DNA of 37,647 nucleotides, taken from the NCBI GenBank assembly GCA_018240245.1, contig JAFEGD010000126.1, positions 1-37,647 of the forward strand, written 5' to 3'. Of the stretch, positions 15,270 to 22,584 are shown piece after piece; within the stretch, counting starts at the first letter, position 1; every line of letters starts with the position of its first letter. The translations under genes were made by a program, and so were the position numbers. The notes under the pieces were generated by a model. It was not told the origin of the DNA, ran no database searches, and was given only the letters and a program-made list of their open reading frames with translations. Source of the stretch: Spirochaetota bacterium. Its GTDB lineage: Bacteria > Spirochaetota > Leptospiria > Turneriellales > Turneriellaceae.

Positions 15270-17444
15270 ATGCAGGAAATTTGGAAACGGAATATACCGT
15301 CGGGGATTGTCGTCTTTTTTGTCGCGCTCCCCCTTTGTTTGGGTATCGCCTTGGCTCAGGGCGCACCGCTATTATCGGGTTTGATTTCTGGAATTATCGG
15401 CGGCATCGTCGTCGGTTCTTTAAGCGGCTCGCAGATTAGCGTTTCAGGGCCAGCGGCCGGGCTTACCGTCGTCGTCATTAGCGCCATTGCGCAGTTAGGC
15501 GGATTTCCCGCGTTTACGCTCGCGGTTTTTCTTTCAGGAGTATTTCAACTCTTGTTCGCGCTATTACGCGGCGGTGTGATTAGCAAATTTATTCCCGGTT
15601 CAGTTATCAAGGGAATGCTCGCCGCAATCGGTATTATCATCGTCCTCAAGCAGATTCCGTATCTCGTCGGTTACGATCCGCTGTTTATCGACGACCTTGA
15701 GTTTAAACAACAAGACGGATTCAACACGTTTACCGCCCTCTGGGCGATGCTACAGAGTATTCATTGGACCGTCGTGTTTATTTCGCTCGTCTCTCTTGCG
15801 GTCATCGTCGTTTGGGATACGTTTTTCGCCGCCCGCAAGAAATATTTGTCGACAATTCCCGGCTCGCTTTTAGCCGTGATTGCCGGAGTGGGTATCGCTT
15901 ACTTAGCCGCGAATGTTTCGTGGCTAAAAGATCTCGGATCGCACCATCATGTGCAAATTCCGACCGACTTAGGTTTTGGCAACTTTGCCGCGCATTTTAC
16001 CTCGATCGATTTTTCTCTACTCTGGAAAAGTAAAGCGCTGTGGACTGTCGCGCTCACCATCGCAATCATCGGCAGCATCGAAACTCTGCTCAGTCTCGAA
16101 GCCGCCGACAAGATCGATCCTTTAAGGCGCGTCGCAAATAAGTCGCGCGAACTCTGGGCGCAGGGCACCGGTAACATGGTTTCGGGACTGCTCGGCGGTT
16201 TGCCAATCACGGCGGTCATCGTGCGTACGGTAACGAACGTTAATTCGGGAGGCACGCACCGCGTTTCGACAATCTGGCATGGAGCGCTACTTGTCATCGC
16301 GATCTTTGCCGTACCCAAAATCTTGAACCATATCCCGCTGGCGTCGTTGGCGATAGTGCTCGCACTCGTCGGTTATAAACTCTCAAGCCACAAAATATTT
16401 ATCAAGCAGTGGCGTGCGGGCAAAGAACAGTTTATTCCGTTCGTGGCGACAGTGATTGCCGTGGTCTTTACCGACATCTTGCTGGGTGTTGTCGTCGGTT
16501 GCGGCTTTGCCCTCGCCTTCGTTATCGTCGATAACTACCGCAAGGGTTTCTTTTCTACGACTGAAGAGAACCGCACGACGCTGCATCTTGCGCACGACAT
16601 CAGCTTTCTGCATCGCCCCGGCTTGAGCGAAGAGCTACGCAAGATACCCGATAACTCAGTCGTCACTATCGCCGCCGAAAGCCCCAACGATCTCAGTTAC
16701 GACATCGCCGAACTGGTTGAAGAATTCAGAGGGAGCGCTCCCTTGCGGGGCATTAAACTCGACGAAAATGAAATTCCGTATTTTCCGTCTAAATCGACCG
16801 CTTTGGGAAAATCTTCTGCCGCGTATGAAAAGCTCATTCACGGTAACCGCAGTTGGGTGAAAAGAAATCTTGCCGACAACCGCAACTATTTTAGCCAACT
16901 CGCACGGGGGCAATCCCCCGAGATATTATGGATTGGTTGCGCCGATAGTCGCGTGCCGCCCAACGAAATCACGGGAACAAAACCGGGCGAAATTTTTATT
17001 CATCGCAATGTCGCGAATCTTGTAGTACACACCGACCTCAACATGCTATCGGTCTTGCAATATGCGATTGAAGTGCTGCATGTAAAGCACGTCATTGTCT
17101 GCGGCCATTACGAATGCGGCGGCATAAAAGCGGCAATGAGTAACTCCGATTTAGGTTTGGCGAATAATTGGTTGCGTCATATCAAAGAAGTCTACGCGAT
17201 GCGTGTCGCCGAATTAGAAAGTATTGCCGACCCAAAAGAGCGCGAACGGCGACTCGTTGAATTCAATGTGGCGGAGCAAGTACGTAACTTGGCAAAAACG
17301 TCTATCATTCAAAAAGCTTGGAAAAAAAGACAAATCGAAGTACACGGTTGGGTTATCGAATTGAGCACGGGATACATCAAAGAGTTACCGATTAAACTGG
17401 GTGAGTCAAAAGATCTCGAGCCTATTTTTCGTTACTCCTTATGA
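15270..17444 (+). CDS. SulP-family anion transporter fused to beta-carbonic anhydrase (724 aa)
   Basis: Residues 1 to about 430 are a SulP/SLC26 transporter with roughly a dozen membrane helices (IPSGIVVFFVALPLCLGIALAQGAP is the classic opening; SVSGPAAGLTVVV and GLLGGLPITAVIVRTVTNVNSGG follow). After a linker, residues about 510-724 are a beta-class carbonic anhydrase. Zinc ligands Cys557, His613 and Cys616 and the Asp559-Arg561 dyad are in CADSRVPP and CGHYECGG. No clear STAS domain remains. Such fusions are known and are thought to link bicarbonate transport to CO2/bicarbonate conversion; sulfate transport is the alternative. ATG at 15270 has GGAGG 6 bases upstream, which decides the start over the TTG at 15255. 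The 3' end overlaps the converging gene by 13 bases. Confidence 0.94.
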   Translation: MQEIWKRNIPSGIVVFFVALPLCLGIALAQGAPLLSGLISGIIGGIVVGSLSGSQISVSGPAAGLTVVVISAIAQLGGFPAFTLAVFLSGVFQLLFALLRGGVISKFIPGSVIKGMLAAIGIIIVLKQIPYLVGYDPLFIDDLEFKQQDGFNTFTALWAMLQSIHWTVVFISLVSLAVIVVWDTFFAARKKYLSTIPGSLLAVIAGVGIAYLAANVSWLKDLGSHHHVQIPTDLGFGNFAAHFTSIDFSLLWKSKALWTVALTIAIIGSIETLLSLEAADKIDPLRRVANKSRELWAQGTGNMVSGLLGGLPITAVIVRTVTNVNSGGTHRVSTIWHGALLVIAIFAVPKILNHIPLASLAIVLALVGYKLSSHKIFIKQWRAGKEQFIPFVATVIAVVFTDILLGVVVGCGFALAFVIVDNYRKGFFSTTEENRTTLHLAHDISFLHRPGLSEELRKIPDNSVVTIAAESPNDLSYDIAELVEEFRGSAPLRGIKLDENEIPYFPSKSTALGKSSAAYEKLIHGNRSWVKRNLADNRNYFSQLARGQSPEILWIGCADSRVPPNEITGTKPGEIFIHRNVANLVVHTDLNMLSVLQYAIEVLHVKHVIVCGHYECGGIKAAMSNSDLGLANNWLRHIKEVYAMRVAELESIADPKERERRLVEFNVAEQVRNLAKTSIIQKAWKKRQIEVHGWVIELSTGYIKELPIKLGESKDLEPIFRYSL

Positions 17445-18193
17445 CCCAAAAGCACTGACGCATTCGCAGCGTACAAATTTGCGGCTAAATACTGCCGCAA
17501 ATGCTGCGGGTGTGAGTTCATGTCGGCCATGGCATATTCGAGCGCCGCTGAAAATGCTACATTGTTATTAGCTAATAACTGCAACCAGGGTAAATCTGCC
17601 AGAAGCTCGGCAAAAAATGCGACTTGCCCCGCCGGGTCATAAGCGGGATTAAAAAACGCCCACGCATGGCCGATATCGTGCAGCGCGAACTCGAACGCAT
17701 CGCGCGTGCGATTAACTGCCGAGCCGTGCAAAGCCGCGCCAACGTCTAATGTGACATAACGCCAGCCTGCGGCCTGCGCGGCAAGCATCGTTTCCGCTGA
17801 AACGGGTTTTTCGCTGAGTTTGAGGCGAACCTCGCCCCTAAGCCACGCGCCTAGGCTATGGAAAACCATAGCAGGCATCCCTTTAAGCTGTAGATTAGCT
17901 AATAACGCAGGCAGATCGATTACCGGTTCGCCCTCACCCCAGAGCCATGCGAGTGCCAGTGCCAGCGTGTGCGCTTTACGCACCTCGCGGTATTCGGCGC
18001 CATAAGCCCTGACTGCCGCAAAAAGTAGGATGAACCACGTTACATATTCGGCTTCGGTGAGACTGCCAGCAACGAAGTGCATCCGCAGTTTTTGCAGAGG
18101 CGCGGCCAAGAACGCCGCTTCGTCGGGCAACCTCTCAAAGTCGACGAGCAGCTTGCGGTATTTGCCGATGAGTCGACCGTCGACGCGAGGCAT
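17432..18193 (-). CDS. Hypothetical protein with HDxxH motif (253 aa)
   Basis: Soluble-looking, Ala/Leu-rich, mostly helical protein without signal peptide. The most distinctive part is RDAFEFALHDIGHAWAFFNP near residues 165-184, whose HDIGH could bind a metal ion, followed by an acidic helix (GQVAFFAELLADL). I do not recognise a family. It is read toward the SulP-carbonic anhydrase gene, with a 13-base 3' overlap. Upstream it is divergent from the feo operon, so its promoter shares the 160-base gap with the Fur-like and TGTAATA palindromes; regulation by iron is therefore possible. Codon use is like that of its neighbours. Confidence 0.7.
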   Translation of the reverse strand: MPRVDGRLIGKYRKLLVDFERLPDEAAFLAAPLQKLRMHFVAGSLTEAEYVTWFILLFAAVRAYGAEYREVRKAHTLALALAWLWGEGEPVIDLPALLANLQLKGMPAMVFHSLGAWLRGEVRLKLSEKPVSAETMLAAQAAGWRYVTLDVGAALHGSAVNRTRDAFEFALHDIGHAWAFFNPAYDPAGQVAFFAELLADLPWLQLLANNNVAFSAALEYAMADMNSHPQHLRQYLAANLYAANASVLLGHKE

Positions 18194-18250
18194 GAGAAGG
18201 AGAGTAAATAGGCGCTCGAGGCGGCGAAAAGGGGTTTATTTGTGAATTTC

Positions 18251-18266
18251 TGTAATAGTTATTACA
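18251..18266. promoter_or_regulatory. Perfect palindrome TGTAATA-GT-TATTACA upstream of feo
   Basis: Two 7-base arms with a 2-base centre make a textbook dimer-binding site about 90 bases before the first feo gene, around the expected -35 of a promoter whose -10 would be TATATT at 18290-18295. The regulator is unknown. It could instead serve the divergent gene at 17432-18193. Confidence 0.5.
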
Positions 18267-18296
18267 CTTTCGTGGTAACAGAATTTAGCTATATTC

Positions 18297-18317
18297 AATT
18301 GACAATCATTCTCAATT
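18297..18317. promoter_or_regulatory. Fur-box-like operator of the feo operon
   Basis: A 21-base palindrome centred on 18307 with a single mismatched pair. The core TGACAATCATTCTCA (18300-18314) matches the Fur 7-1-7 consensus TGATAATNATTATCA at 12 of its 14 fixed positions. It follows directly after a possible -10 (TATATT, 18290-18295) and so would cover the transcription start, the usual arrangement for Fur repression. It precedes three genes for Fe(II) uptake by 38 bases. Binding by Fur itself is inferred from motif and context. Confidence 0.8.
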
Positions 18318-18354
18318 AGCTTGACGGCGCGTCGCTCCTGCCTCAAAAAATTTC

Positions 18355-18480
18355 ATGCTCGATTATATCATCGCGGGGTGCGTTATCATGGCCGCCGCCG
18401 CCTACGTCGGCTGGCACTGGTATTCGGGACGCCGCGAATCACACTGCGCCAAATGCAGCAGCTTTCGCGCGGCACCCTAA
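18355..18480 (+). CDS. FeoB-associated small Cys-rich membrane protein (41 aa)
   Basis: A 41-residue ORF, MLDYIIAGCVIMAAAAYVGW..., with one N-terminal membrane helix (residues 4-20) and a short tail with CAKC (Cys31, Cys34). This is the pattern of the FeoB-associated Cys-rich membrane family, small proteins encoded beside feoB and thought to help iron transfer or FeoB assembly. It is usually found after feoB but here comes first, ending one base before the feoA ATG. The Fur-like site lies just upstream. No clear Shine-Dalgarno site. Identification rests on size, helix plus CxxC, and location. Confidence 0.75.
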   Translation: MLDYIIAGCVIMAAAAYVGWHWYSGRRESHCAKCSSFRAAP

Positions 18481-18481
18481 C

Positions 18482-18721
18482 ATGCCCGCGAAACCCAAAA
18501 CTGTTGCCGCACGGGCGCTCGCCAATTTGCAACCCGGCGAGGGGGGATGCATTTTAGAAACCCCTACTCACAACGAGCGGTTGGCTGAAATCGGTCTCGT
18601 AAAAGGCGAGAATGTTCGCGTAACGCAGGTCGCCCCGTTTGGCGACCCGGTCGTGCTATCGATTCTCGATGCGCCCGTCGTCGTGCGCCGCGACGACCTC
18701 GTCGGCATATTTGTTCGCTAA
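18482..18721 (+). CDS. feoA: Ferrous iron transport protein A (79 aa)
   Basis: Small cytoplasmic protein with the FeoA SH3-like barrel: ALANLQPGEGGCILE, RLAEIGLVKGENVRVTQVAPFGDPVVLSI and VVVRRDDLVGIFV match the family order, including the L.e.Gl..G..v.v....fg.p pattern. FeoA is needed for Fe(II) uptake and is thought to act on the G-protein part of FeoB. Its TAA overlaps the feoB ATG (TAATG), so the two are translationally coupled. Length is normal for FeoA (75-85 aa). Confidence 0.93.
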   Translation: MPAKPKTVAARALANLQPGEGGCILETPTHNERLAEIGLVKGENVRVTQVAPFGDPVVLSILDAPVVVRRDDLVGIFVR

Positions 18722-20658
18722 TGCAATCCACCGTCAGTGTAAAAAATTTGCGCGTAGCGCTCGTCGGTAATCCGAATGCGGGTAAGACGACGGTCTTTAA
18801 TGCGCTCTGCGGCGCGCGGCAACGCACGGGTAACTATGCGGGCGTGACCGTCGAAAAAAAACTCGGTAACTTGCGCGGCCACGAGCACGTCGAAATTATC
18901 GATTTGCCCGGCACATATAGCCTCAAACCCAAATCGGCCGACGAAGAAATTACCGAGCGCGTGCTTGCGGGCAATGCGGGCACCGAGCGCACTCCCGATC
19001 TTGCAATCTGCGTGCTCGATGCGTCGAATCTCAAACGCTCGCTCTATCTGTGTTTACAACTCAAAGAAACCGGCGTGCCGATTGTCGGCGCATTAACGAT
19101 GAGCGACATCGCTTCACGGCGGGGATTAACCCTCGACATAAAAAAATTATCGCAAGCATTAGAGTTTCCTGTATACCCGGTGACTATGGCCGACGGCGAA
19201 CAAATCGCCGCGCTGACAAACGCCATCGCCGCGACACCCACTGCTGCGAAAAGCAACAACGCAAAAAATCAAACAATCGAAGAAAGGTATGCCGCTATCG
19301 ATAAAATTTTGCGTAGCGCGCTGAAAAAAGAATCGCGGAAAAATTCGCTCACGCAAAAAATCGATGCGCTGCTAACGCACCGCGTGCTCGGTCTTGTTTT
19401 TTTTACCGCAATTATCGGCGCGATGTTTTACAGCATTTACGCCGGCGCGCGCCCGATCATGGACGGCATCGATGCCGGTATAAAAACATTGGCCATGTCG
19501 GCACGCAGCGCCTTAGCCGCGTACCCCGTGACGGCGTCGCTAATATCCGACGGCATCATTGCGGGAGTCGGCTCGGTGTTTGTGTTTTTGCCACAAATCG
19601 CGATTCTTTTCTTCTTTATATCGGTGCTCGAAGAGACGGGCTATCTTGCGCGCGCCGCCTTTCTCATGGATAAACTGCTCGCATGGACGGGGCTCAATGG
19701 CCGTGCGTTTATCCCACTGCTTTCGAGTTTTGCCTGCGCGGTGCCGGGCATTCTCTCGGCGCGTGTCATGCCTTCAGACCGCGCGCGTATGGCGACAATC
19801 CTCATTGCGCCTTTAATGTCGTGCTCGGCGCGTCTGCCGGTTTACGTGCTCTTCATCGGCGCTTTTATCGAGCCGCGTTATGGCGCGCTCTGGGCGGCGG
19901 CGACGCTTTTCGGCATGCACCTTGTCGGTATCGCGGTTGCGCTGCCGTTGGCGTGGCTCTTGAATCGCAAAGTTTTGAAAACGGGCACGAGCCCTTTTAT
20001 TCTCGAACTTCCCGAATACCGCAAACCGCATTGGCCGAACGTCTGGCGGCGCGTATACGACGCTGCGCAGAATTTTTTGCGGCGAGTGGGCGGTATTATT
20101 TTTGCGCTCTCGATTGTCATCTGGGCGCTCGCGTATTTTCCGCATTCGCCCCAAACGGCAGCAACCGAGTTGCAACAATTCAAGCTGGAGACAGGGATTG
20201 ATTCTAATCAATCCCTGTCTCCAGATAGGCTGCGTGCAGCCTATCTGAGAGAAAGTTTTTTAGGTCGATTCGGTCGTGCGGTTGAACCCGCGTTCGCACC
20301 CCTCGGCTTCGATTGGAAAATTTCGGTAGCGGTGCTTTCGGCTTTTCCCGCGCGCGAGGTATTTATTTCGACGCTCGGTATTATTTTTAGCGTTAGCGAC
20401 GCCAAAGACGACCCGGCGGCGTTGGGGAAAAAATTGCTACAAGAGAAAAAGTCGACAGGTGAAGCGATGTATTCTACCCTGCTTGCTATCTCCGTCATGA
20501 TATTCTTTGCGCTCTGCGCGCAGTGTATGAGTACGCTCGCGACGATTCGCCGCGAACTCAATAGTACGAAGTGGGCGGTAATTGTGTTTGTTACACTCAC
20601 GTCGCTCGCCTACGTTGCCTCGCTGATTGTCTATCAAGTCGGCTCGCGAATTTCTTAA
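18721..20658 (+). CDS. feoB: Ferrous iron transporter B (645 aa)
   Basis: Fe(II) permease with an N-terminal G-protein domain and a C-terminal membrane domain. G1 is GNPNAGKTT (residues 16-24), G2 NYAGVTVEKK, G3 DLPGTYSL. The G4 position reads LTMSDIA, so the nucleotide-reading Asn is Thr126 (Asp129 is kept). The permease gate motifs SSFACAVPGILSARVM and PLMSCSARLPVY are intact, as is the closing half (GFDWKISVAVLSAFPAREVFISTLG). The protein is at the short end for FeoB. Residues 489-509 are encoded by a 63-base double palindrome that appears inserted into the loop before LGRFGRAVEPAFAPLG, without breaking the frame. Transport should survive since this loop varies among FeoB proteins. It is coupled to feoA and likely controlled by the Fur-like site. 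Confidence 0.96.
   Translation: MQSTVSVKNLRVALVGNPNAGKTTVFNALCGARQRTGNYAGVTVEKKLGNLRGHEHVEIIDLPGTYSLKPKSADEEITERVLAGNAGTERTPDLAICVLDASNLKRSLYLCLQLKETGVPIVGALTMSDIASRRGLTLDIKKLSQALEFPVYPVTMADGEQIAALTNAIAATPTAAKSNNAKNQTIEERYAAIDKILRSALKKESRKNSLTQKIDALLTHRVLGLVFFTAIIGAMFYSIYAGARPIMDGIDAGIKTLAMSARSALAAYPVTASLISDGIIAGVGSVFVFLPQIAILFFFISVLEETGYLARAAFLMDKLLAWTGLNGRAFIPLLSSFACAVPGILSARVMPSDRARMATILIAPLMSCSARLPVYVLFIGAFIEPRYGALWAAATLFGMHLVGIAVALPLAWLLNRKVLKTGTSPFILELPEYRKPHWPNVWRRVYDAAQNFLRRVGGIIFALSIVIWALAYFPHSPQTAATELQQFKLETGIDSNQSLSPDRLRAAYLRESFLGRFGRAVEPAFAPLGFDWKISVAVLSAFPAREVFISTLGIIFSVSDAKDDPAALGKKLLQEKKSTGEAMYSTLLAISVMIFFALCAQCMSTLATIRRELNSTKWAVIVFVTLTSLAYVASLIVYQVGSRIS
20185..20247. repeat. 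63-nt double-palindromic element in frame within feoB
   Basis: First palindrome: arms at 20185-20202 and 20207-20224 (18 bp, perfect) around a TCTA loop. Second palindrome: arms CAGATAGGCTGC (20222-20233) and GCAGCCTATCTG (20236-20247), 12 bp, perfect, GT centre, sharing CAG with the first. Together they span 63 bases, exactly 21 codons aligned with the feoB frame, and read LETGIDSNQSLSPDRLRAAYL. Repeats of this strength are not expected in coding DNA, so this looks like a mobile palindromic element tolerated as a protein insert. No second copy was found in the window. Confidence 0.85.
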
Positions 20659-20697
20659 CAGAGTTGGCTACCTGTCTATGCCGAAATATGCATCCCT

Positions 20698-21699
20698 ATG
20701 TTGGCTGAATTTTTCGCCGTGTTGCTACCGCTCATGGCAGTGGACATCAACAGCGCCGATTTAGATCGCGCTGCTGCAAGTTTCGCATGTAATGCGGAGA
20801 AAAAGGCCGAGCTCAGTCGACTTGCCGTTTTCATTTTCACCGACCGTGACGGCGGCGAAACCGACGAGAGCCAAGACAAAACGACGGTTATCATGTCTCG
20901 CCTCACCGATCTTTGCGGCGGCGTACAGCCCATCGACAAATCGCACCAAGCCGAGGTGCTCGACGAAATCGCGCTTTCGCAGACGGGAATCGTCGACGAA
21001 AAGACAATGTTGACTCCCGATCAATTGATCGGCGCCGATAGCATGCTCTTCGGTATCTTTGAAGATACGACGCTCGAACTTCGCGTGCTCGAAGCGAAGA
21101 CTGGCAAGCTGCTTGCAGCGCAGGTTTTTCAACAAAACGACCCAAGCCAAGACGTCCAGACTGCCGACTCGGACGGCGACGATAGTTACTACATGAAGCG
21201 TTGGCTCATCGGTTCGGCGGCGACGCAACCCGAAATGTACCTTTATGTCACGAGCACCCCCACACAATGGAACATTCTCTCGGCGCGTTACCCTTACTTG
21301 CAAACGTATACGCAGAACTTGCCACCCAATCGATTACAGCAATTTAGCGCATGGCGCAACCGCGTCGGTAGCCTGCAAGCACAGAACCGCCTACCCGCGC
21401 CCCGTATGCAATCCTATCGGCATCTTGCCGTGCAACGCTCGCGCGCACAGCACGCGCAATATTTTAATAGCAACGCTTACCACGGCCACCCACAATTTCG
21501 CGAATACCGCATGAACCCAGGCCGCACGGCGATGCCGCGTTATGGAGAAAGACGCCAACCGAACGCGCAACGACGAGGCGAAGGCAGACCGGCACACCAT
21601 GGCGGAGAACACCATCCTAGCGGTGGCCACCACTCTGGTGGCGGCGCGCACGGCGGAGGTGGTGGGGGCGGGCACCACGGCGGCGGGCGACGTAGATGA
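20698..21699 (+). CDS. Exported FlgO/CsgG-like protein with His/Gly-rich tail (333 aa)
   Basis: Signal-like start (MLAEFFAVLLPLMAVDINSA), then a domain like the FlgO/CsgG/LpoB lineage: LAVFIFTDRDGGE, MSRLTDLCGGVQPIDKSHQAEVLDEIALSQTGIVDEKT, IGADSMLFGIFEDT, RVLEAKTGKLLAAQVF follow the family's 'vavf.ftd...l.....v.v.er..l..il.E......G..d......g..lGad.l..G' order. A Gln/Arg/Tyr-rich spacer follows, and the last 40 residues are His/Gly-rich (9 His, ending GGGGGGGHHGGGRRR), typical of metal-binding tails. It starts 39 bases after feoB on the same strand, so a role in periplasmic iron handling is plausible. A surface or motility role like FlgO is the alternative. No Shine-Dalgarno site. Confidence 0.72.
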   Translation: MLAEFFAVLLPLMAVDINSADLDRAAASFACNAEKKAELSRLAVFIFTDRDGGETDESQDKTTVIMSRLTDLCGGVQPIDKSHQAEVLDEIALSQTGIVDEKTMLTPDQLIGADSMLFGIFEDTTLELRVLEAKTGKLLAAQVFQQNDPSQDVQTADSDGDDSYYMKRWLIGSAATQPEMYLYVTSTPTQWNILSARYPYLQTYTQNLPPNRLQQFSAWRNRVGSLQAQNRLPAPRMQSYRHLAVQRSRAQHAQYFNSNAYHGHPQFREYRMNPGRTAMPRYGERRQPNAQRRGEGRPAHHGGEHHPSGGHHSGGGAHGGGGGGGHHGGGRRR

Positions 21700-21715
21700 A
21701 TTTAAATAGGTAACT

Positions 21716-22546
21716 ATGTCGACAAAACCAATTCTCACGCATACGCACGACACCGATGGCGGGCGTGTTTTTCAAATCACAATGAATCGTCCCGAGGTAC
21801 ACAACGCCGTCGACGGTGAGATGGCAAAATATTTTCTCGAAGCGTGGCAAAAATTTCAGGGCGACGATTCGCTGATCGTTGCAGTGTTGCACGGCGCTGG
21901 CGATAAATCGTTTTGCGCCGGCGCCGATCTCACCGCACTCGAAACTTTGGCGGCAGGGCTCATGAACGCACCGGGACAAAAGGCACCCGATGCCGCCACA
22001 CTCGAACGCTATGCGCAGAACGACACCGGCCCGATGGGCGGTTCGCGCATTATTCAGCAGAAACCCGTCATTACTGTGAGTCATGGTTACACGTATGCGG
22101 GCGGGCTCGAACTTTTCTGCCACGGCCATATTCGCATCGCCGAACCGCAGGCGCTGTTCTCGGTTGCGTGCCGCCGCTGGGGAGTGCCGCTGGTGGATGG
22201 CGGTACGGTGTATCTGCCGCGGCTCTTAAATTGGGGCGCGGCGCTGCCGCTGATTATCACGGGGCAGCGCATTCGTGCGCAGCGCGCCTACGAAATCGGT
22301 CTTGTTTGGGAACTTGTAAAAAAAGGCAAAGGCTTAGAGCGTGCATTAAAACTGGCGCGGCAAATTGCAGCGATGCCGCGCGATGCGATGATTGCCGATT
22401 TAGCATCGGCGCTCAACGGCTCTCATCTACCGCTCAAAGAGGCGATGACGCTCGAAGCAAAAAACCTCTACCCCGTCGCGACGAGCGAAAGCATGCGCGA
22501 AGGCGTCGCGCGCTTCAATAGCGGCGACAGATTTTGGGTGGTTTGA
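21716..22546 (+). CDS. Enoyl-CoA hydratase/isomerase (crotonase) family protein (276 aa)
   Basis: Crotonase-fold enzyme acting on acyl-CoA thioesters. ITMNRPEVHNAVD opens the fold, FCAGADLTAL gives the first oxyanion-hole NH, and YAGGLELFCHGHIRIAEPQALF the second. The segment RRWGVPLVDGGTVYLPRLL replaces the classical 'PE..lG..pG.GGtqrL', so the first catalytic Glu of true enoyl-CoA hydratase is missing; the protein may be an isomerase, a hydratase using another residue, or a relative of unknown reaction. AGG 5 bases before ATG. It follows the FlgO-like gene by 16 bases and converges on icd through a long palindrome. Confidence 0.88.
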   Translation: MSTKPILTHTHDTDGGRVFQITMNRPEVHNAVDGEMAKYFLEAWQKFQGDDSLIVAVLHGAGDKSFCAGADLTALETLAAGLMNAPGQKAPDAATLERYAQNDTGPMGGSRIIQQKPVITVSHGYTYAGGLELFCHGHIRIAEPQALFSVACRRWGVPLVDGGTVYLPRLLNWGAALPLIITGQRIRAQRAYEIGLVWELVKKGKGLERALKLARQIAAMPRDAMIADLASALNGSHLPLKEAMTLEAKNLYPVATSESMREGVARFNSGDRFWVV

Positions 22547-22584
22547 TCTATAATTATCTGCGCTTTGCGCAGATAATTATAGAT
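22546..22584. terminator. 18-bp perfect palindrome between converging genes (likely bidirectional terminator)
   Basis: Arms ATCTATAATTATCTGCGC (22546-22563) and its exact complement (22567-22584) flank a TTT loop. The last base of the crotonase stop and the whole icd stop lie inside it, and TCTTTAT follows on the plus strand. Position between 3' ends suggests termination for both genes; the A/T-rich base and GC-rich tip are unusual for an intrinsic terminator, so it may instead be a palindromic repeat. Confidence 0.6.
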
